A stretch of 41,563 nucleotides of DNA, taken from a virus. A model generated the notes under the pieces. It was not told the origin of the DNA. It did no database searches and saw nothing but the letters and a program-made list of their open reading frames with translations. Where the stretch lies: the IMG/VR virus record IMGVR_UViG_3300032157_000369, positions 1 through 41,563 of that record; one strand, written 5' to 3'. The position numbers and the translations under genes are program-made. Below are positions 38,536 through 41,563 of the stretch, one piece after another. The stretch's first letter is position 1; each line of letters opens with the position of its first letter.

Positions 38536-39638
38536 CGGGATACCCGTTCGAGGGAGCCTTTTCTTACGATGATCTGGTCGCCGCCTGGCTTGAGTGCCGG
38601 CGCGCCAAGCGCACCACCGCCGCGGCGATCGCCTTCGAGCTCGACCTCGAGGCGAACCTCACCGCGCTCTACGATACGCTCCGGGGCGGCACCTGGCGGC
38701 CCGGGCGCTCGGTCTGCTTCCCGATCCACCGGCCGAAGAACCGCGAGGTCTGGGCCGCGGACTTCCCCGACCGCGTCGTGCACCACCTGCTCTACCGCCA
38801 CATCGGCCCGCGCTTCGAGCGCGCCTTCATCGCCGACAGCTGCGCCTGCATCAAGGGCCGCGGCACCCTCTACGGCGCCCGCCGCCTCAAGGCGAAGCTG
38901 CGCTCGATCACCCGCAACTGGACCCGCCGCGCCTGGTACCTCAAGTGCGACCTGGCCAACTTCTTCCCGAGCATCAAGAAGGACATCCTGTCCGCACGTC
39001 TGGACGCGAAAATCCCCGAGCCCTTCTGGCACGACCTCGCGCACCGCATCCTCTTCCACGACCCGCGCCCCACCGTCGACCTGCGCGGCGACCAGGCGCG
39101 CCTGGCGACCATCCCGCCAGCGAAGAGCCTCTTCCACCAGCCCGCCGACCACGGCCTGCCGATCGGCAACCTGCCCAGCCAGTTCGGCGCCAACGTCCTG
39201 CTCGACGTCCTCGACCAGCATGTAAAGCACCAGCTGCGCGTGCGGCACTACATCCGCTACGTCGACGACTTCATCCTCCTGCACGAAAGCCCGCAGCAGC
39301 TGAACGCCTGGCTGGCCGACATCGCCGCCTTCCTGCCCCGCGAACTCGGCGTCCGGCTCAACCCGGCCAAGACCATCCTGCAGCCCGTCGACCGCGGCGT
39401 CGACTTCGTCGGCCACGTCATCAAGCCCCACCGCACCACCCTGCGCCGGCGCACCCTCAACGACGCCCTGAACCGCCTGCAGACCATCCCCCGCGCCGAC
39501 GTCTACGCCGCCGCCAACAGCTACCTCGGCCTCGCCCGCCAGGCCTCGCACTCCCACCACGACCGCGCCCGGATCTGCAACGCCGTGCGGCGGCGTGGAT
39601 TCGCGGTCAACCATCAACTGACGAAGGTGTATCCATGA
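38523..39638 (+). CDS. DGR-type reverse transcriptase
   Basis: 371 residues if read from GTG 38523. RT motifs in order: RSVCFPIHRPKNREVWAADF (motif 1-2 region), YLKCDLANFFPSI with catalytic Asp143, GLPIGNLPSQ (211-220; the SQ form is typical of DGR and bacterial retroelement RTs), and RYVDDF with the YVDD catalytic pair at 246-249, then FVGHVI and a basic thumb. Size fits DGR RTs (about 330-400). The start is uncertain: GTG 38523 lies in the last codons of the template repeat, and the only other in-frame choices are TTG codons at 38199, 38232 and 38430. No Shine-Dalgarno precedes GTG. It should form a complex with Avd and copy template RNA with random incorporation opposite A. Confidence 0.95.
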   Translation: MPSAAGYPFEGAFSYDDLVAAWLECRRAKRTTAAAIAFELDLEANLTALYDTLRGGTWRPGRSVCFPIHRPKNREVWAADFPDRVVHHLLYRHIGPRFERAFIADSCACIKGRGTLYGARRLKAKLRSITRNWTRRAWYLKCDLANFFPSIKKDILSARLDAKIPEPFWHDLAHRILFHDPRPTVDLRGDQARLATIPPAKSLFHQPADHGLPIGNLPSQFGANVLLDVLDQHVKHQLRVRHYIRYVDDFILLHESPQQLNAWLADIAAFLPRELGVRLNPAKTILQPVDRGVDFVGHVIKPHRTTLRRRTLNDALNRLQTIPRADVYAAANSYLGLARQASHSHHDRARICNAVRRRGFAVNHQLTKVYP

Positions 39639-40117
39639 TCGGCATGAGCCACGACGAAAATGCGCGTCCTGATAACGGGCAGAGCAGATTGATTGCCATC
39701 GCTGCCGAACTTGCCAACGAGAACGAGCGGCTGCGTGGCGTGGTAGCGAGCCTGCTGAACGACAAGGGGTCAGTGCAATACCCGGCGCAGCATGAGCGCG
39801 TGGTGGCCGCAAGGAAGGCGCTGGACGGCCCCGCTGTTCCGCTGTCCGACATCACCAACGAAATGCGTCAGGCAGCGTGGACGAAGTTCACCAGCGCAGA
39901 CGTTCCGTACTCGGCCATCTACGCTGTCATGCACGCTTGCGCAGTGCCGGAAGGGACGCGCACGATACTGAAGCGGTACGACATGCGCGCAGAAATGGAC
40001 GGCGACCCCGAATTGTTCGGTGGCCCCGTGTGGATTCCAACCGAGGACGCAGACGGGGAGTGGGTTAAGTGGGCCGACATCGCTGCGCAGTATGGGCCGT
40101 CGCAGGCAAAGCCATGA
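39635..40117 (+). CDS. small phage protein of unknown function
   Basis: 160 residues from ATG 39635 (ATGA with the RT stop; ATG 39644 is the alternative). The N-terminal half is helical (LIAIAAELANENERLRGVVASLLN), with a coiled-coil look. The C-terminal half is mixed (EMRQAAWTKFTSADVPYSAIYAVMH ... GPVWIPTEDADGEWVKWADIAAQYG). Its tail resembles short phage early proteins of unknown role. The coupling to the RT means it is co-expressed with the DGR. Confidence 0.65.
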   Translation: MIGMSHDENARPDNGQSRLIAIAAELANENERLRGVVASLLNDKGSVQYPAQHERVVAARKALDGPAVPLSDITNEMRQAAWTKFTSADVPYSAIYAVMHACAVPEGTRTILKRYDMRAEMDGDPELFGGPVWIPTEDADGEWVKWADIAAQYGPSQAKP

Positions 40118-40263
40118 ATCAGCTGCTCGGCACCATCATTCTGACCGCCCTCCTCGCCGCGATCGACGCGGCTGGCTACTTCTACATTGTCGAGCGCACC
40201 GGCTTTTTAATCGTCGTCGGGACCGGTCTCCTGATCGTTGGCGAGTTCCGGCGGATTCCGTGA
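40114..40263 (+). CDS. 49-residue membrane peptide
   Basis: From ATG 40114 (ATGA). Two hydrophobic segments, LLGTIILTALLAAIDAAGYFYIV and FLIVVGTGLLIVG, cover nearly the whole peptide, so it is a small hairpin membrane protein. No function recognised. Possible roles are inner-membrane toxin, holin-like or sensor peptide; none is supported beyond topology. Confidence 0.6.
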   Translation: MNQLLGTIILTALLAAIDAAGYFYIVERTGFLIVVGTGLLIVGEFRRIP

Positions 40264-41354
40264 GCGGCACCAGCTCGATCGAGTGGACCGACAAATCCTG
40301 GAACCCGGTGCGCGGGTGCTCGATCGTCAGCCCGGGCTGCACGAACTGCTACGCCATGAAGTTCGCCCATCGGTTTAGCGGCACCGGACAGGCCTACGAG
40401 GGGCTCACCATGATGACCAAGGGCGGGCCTGTGTGGACCGGCAAGATGCGCCTAATTCAAGACGACCTGGTAGAGCCGATCACGTGGGTCAAGCCTTCCC
40501 GGGTCTTCGTCAACAGCATGAGCGACCTCTTCCACGAGGACTTGCCGTTTCAGTACATCGCCGATGTCTTCGCGGTCATGGCCTGCACTACGCGCCACAC
40601 CTACCAGGTCCTCACAAAGCGCCCGGCGCGAATGCTCGAATTCTTCAACTGGCTCAACCTCACCGCTCCATTTCAATGGCCAGAGCAAGTGCAACCCACG
40701 AAAGTCTGGCCGCAGTGGACGCCGTTGCGCGGGAAGCGAGGCGGTTACGACAACTGTGGTCCGCGCTGGCCGCTGAAAAACGTCTGGCTCGGGGTCAGCG
40801 TCGAGGACCAGGCCCGCGCTGACGAGCGAATACCGTTGCTCTTGAAGACGCCGGCAGCGGTCCGCTGGATCTCGGCAGAGCCGTTGCTTGGCCCCGTCTC
40901 CCTACTAGACGGTTACGTCGGCAAGTGGCCGACAGCTTGCAAGGTTGATGACAAGGGTTGGTGCCAAAAATGCCAGCTGGAACCGTTCAACGGCCTGTGC
41001 GACCAGGACGTGGAGCGGCTTGATTGGGTCGTCGCCGGCGGGGAGAGTGGCCCAGGCGCCCGCCCGTCGCACCCCGACTGGTTCCGCAAGTTACGCGACG
41101 AATGCAAGCTCGCCGGGGTACCGTTCTTCTTCAAACAGTGGGGCGGCCACCTTCCAGGCGAACTGAAGCGAGGCGAGCCGACAATCCGCTGGCAGGACGG
41201 TCGCACCGAATGGTATGGCGACCACGCCGACATCAAGTACCAGAACCACTGGCTGACGAATGACGAGGCCGGATTGGTCATCGCCTGGCCGACGGCGAAG
41301 AAGGCTGCTGGCCGCAAGCTCGACGGGCGCACGCACGACAAGTATCCGAGATGA
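40260..41354 (+). CDS. Gp37/Gp68 (DUF5131) family phage protein, radical-SAM-like Cys motif
   Basis: 364 residues from GTG 40260. WTDKSWNPVRGCSIVSPGCTNCYAMKFAHR is the family signature, with Cys residues spaced C-x7-C-x2-C, and WVAGGESGPGARPSHPDWFRKLRDEC later is its second conserved block. A four-Cys insert (CKVDDKGWCQKCQLEPFNGLC) is probably a zinc or iron-sulfur site. Related to spore photolyase/radical-SAM style proteins by pattern; the reaction is unknown. It is common in temperate phages near excisionase and integrase genes. Confidence 0.9.
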   Translation: MSGTSSIEWTDKSWNPVRGCSIVSPGCTNCYAMKFAHRFSGTGQAYEGLTMMTKGGPVWTGKMRLIQDDLVEPITWVKPSRVFVNSMSDLFHEDLPFQYIADVFAVMACTTRHTYQVLTKRPARMLEFFNWLNLTAPFQWPEQVQPTKVWPQWTPLRGKRGGYDNCGPRWPLKNVWLGVSVEDQARADERIPLLLKTPAAVRWISAEPLLGPVSLLDGYVGKWPTACKVDDKGWCQKCQLEPFNGLCDQDVERLDWVVAGGESGPGARPSHPDWFRKLRDECKLAGVPFFFKQWGGHLPGELKRGEPTIRWQDGRTEWYGDHADIKYQNHWLTNDEAGLVIAWPTAKKAAGRKLDGRTHDKYPR

Positions 41355-41563
41355 ACGCCGCCCTCCGCTACGTCCTGATCAAGGCGTTCTGCAATCCGGT
41401 GTCGGTCTACTACATGGGCTACACCGAGAAAGCATGCGAGCGGAAGATCGCAGACAGGGTCTGGCGGGAAGGCCGCGAGTGGAGGCGCGCGCCTGACGGG
41501 CATATCATGATCGACCTTCAAGGGGTCACGCGGTGGGTAGAAAATCACAAACTGGCGGCGTAG
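41351..41563 (+). CDS. excisionase-like protein
   Basis: 70 residues: YVLIKAFCNPVSVYYMGYTEKACERKIADRVWREGREWRRAPDGHIMIDLQGVTRWVEN is a small winged-helix DNA-binding fold of the phage excisionase type. It would bend attL/attR DNA and direct integrase toward excision. It is the last gene in the window, ending on the final base. Integrase and att sites would be expected just to the right. Confidence 0.85.
   Translation: MNAALRYVLIKAFCNPVSVYYMGYTEKACERKIADRVWREGREWRRAPDGHIMIDLQGVTRWVENHKLAA

Noticed and set aside
1339-39004. Neisserial DNA uptake sequence as explanation for ACGTCTGGA
   Set aside because: It shares only the GTCTG core with known DUS dialects; not enough to claim it.
38413-40117. 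Long plus-strand open frames over the RT gene in other phases (38413-39225 and 38594-39634)
   Set aside because: Low-complexity Arg/Pro/Ser sequence; only the 39635-40117 part of the second is protein-like and is kept as a separate gene.
1-41563. CRISPR arrays, tRNA genes, rRNA genes, insertion sequences
   Set aside because: None seen: no regularly spaced direct repeats, no cloverleaf with CCA end, no transposase-like frames.

Overview
The window is most of a temperate siphovirus-type prophage or phage genome of the lambda/HK97 kind, from a G+C-rich proteobacterium (probably beta or gamma; base composition and codon use support no more than that). It begins on the stop codon of an outer-membrane spanin gene and ends on the stop codon of an excisionase-like gene. 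No integrase or att site is visible and probably lies just outside.

Layout. From about 31.8 kb leftward to base 1, almost everything is on the minus strand in one colinear programme: Cro-like regulator, CII-like regulator, small ORF, DnaB-like helicase with a replication-initiator-like partner, zinc-finger Q-like antiterminator, an intrinsic terminator, HNH nuclease, small and large terminase, portal, ClpP-type protease, HK97 major capsid protein, a second terminator, a 7.5-kb block of sugar and glycosyl-transfer genes, head-tail connectors, tail tube, tail chaperones with a -1 frameshift site, tape measure, lambda M/L/K/J-position tail-tip genes, a fibre-like protein, and the lysis block (holin-like, M15-like peptidase, spanins). 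Nearly all genes overlap by ATGA or GTGA and are probably translationally coupled.

Immunity region (31.2-32.8 kb). A CI-like repressor gene and a small secreted-protein gene lie between two outward-facing promoters, a leftward pL and a rightward pR. They share an identical 20-base core and operators of the form TACAAG-N4-CTTGTA, three at pL and two at pR. A lipoprotein gene lies antisense within the leftward operon.

Right arm (32.8-41.6 kb, plus strand). Small phage genes, a dNMP-kinase-like gene and a winged-helix protein lead into a complete diversity-generating retroelement (DGR): three target genes, each with a 98-bp variable repeat, an avd gene, a 98-bp template repeat and a DGR-type reverse transcriptase. 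All 38 template-to-variable differences fall on template adenines. The targets are small C-type-lectin-like (DUF1566-like) proteins, and a ParB-like gene sits between the first and second. They are not tail fibres. The DGR lies downstream of repressor-controlled pR. Beyond it are a hypothetical gene, a membrane peptide, a Gp37/Gp68 (DUF5131) gene and the excisionase-like gene.

Most notable are the three-target DGR beside a ParB gene, the paired pL/pR operator system that would control it, the glycosyl-transfer cassette inside the head operon, a possible second -1 frameshift joining two reading frames at 21.0 kb, and a 9-base motif (ACGTCTGGA) found eight times across the whole window.
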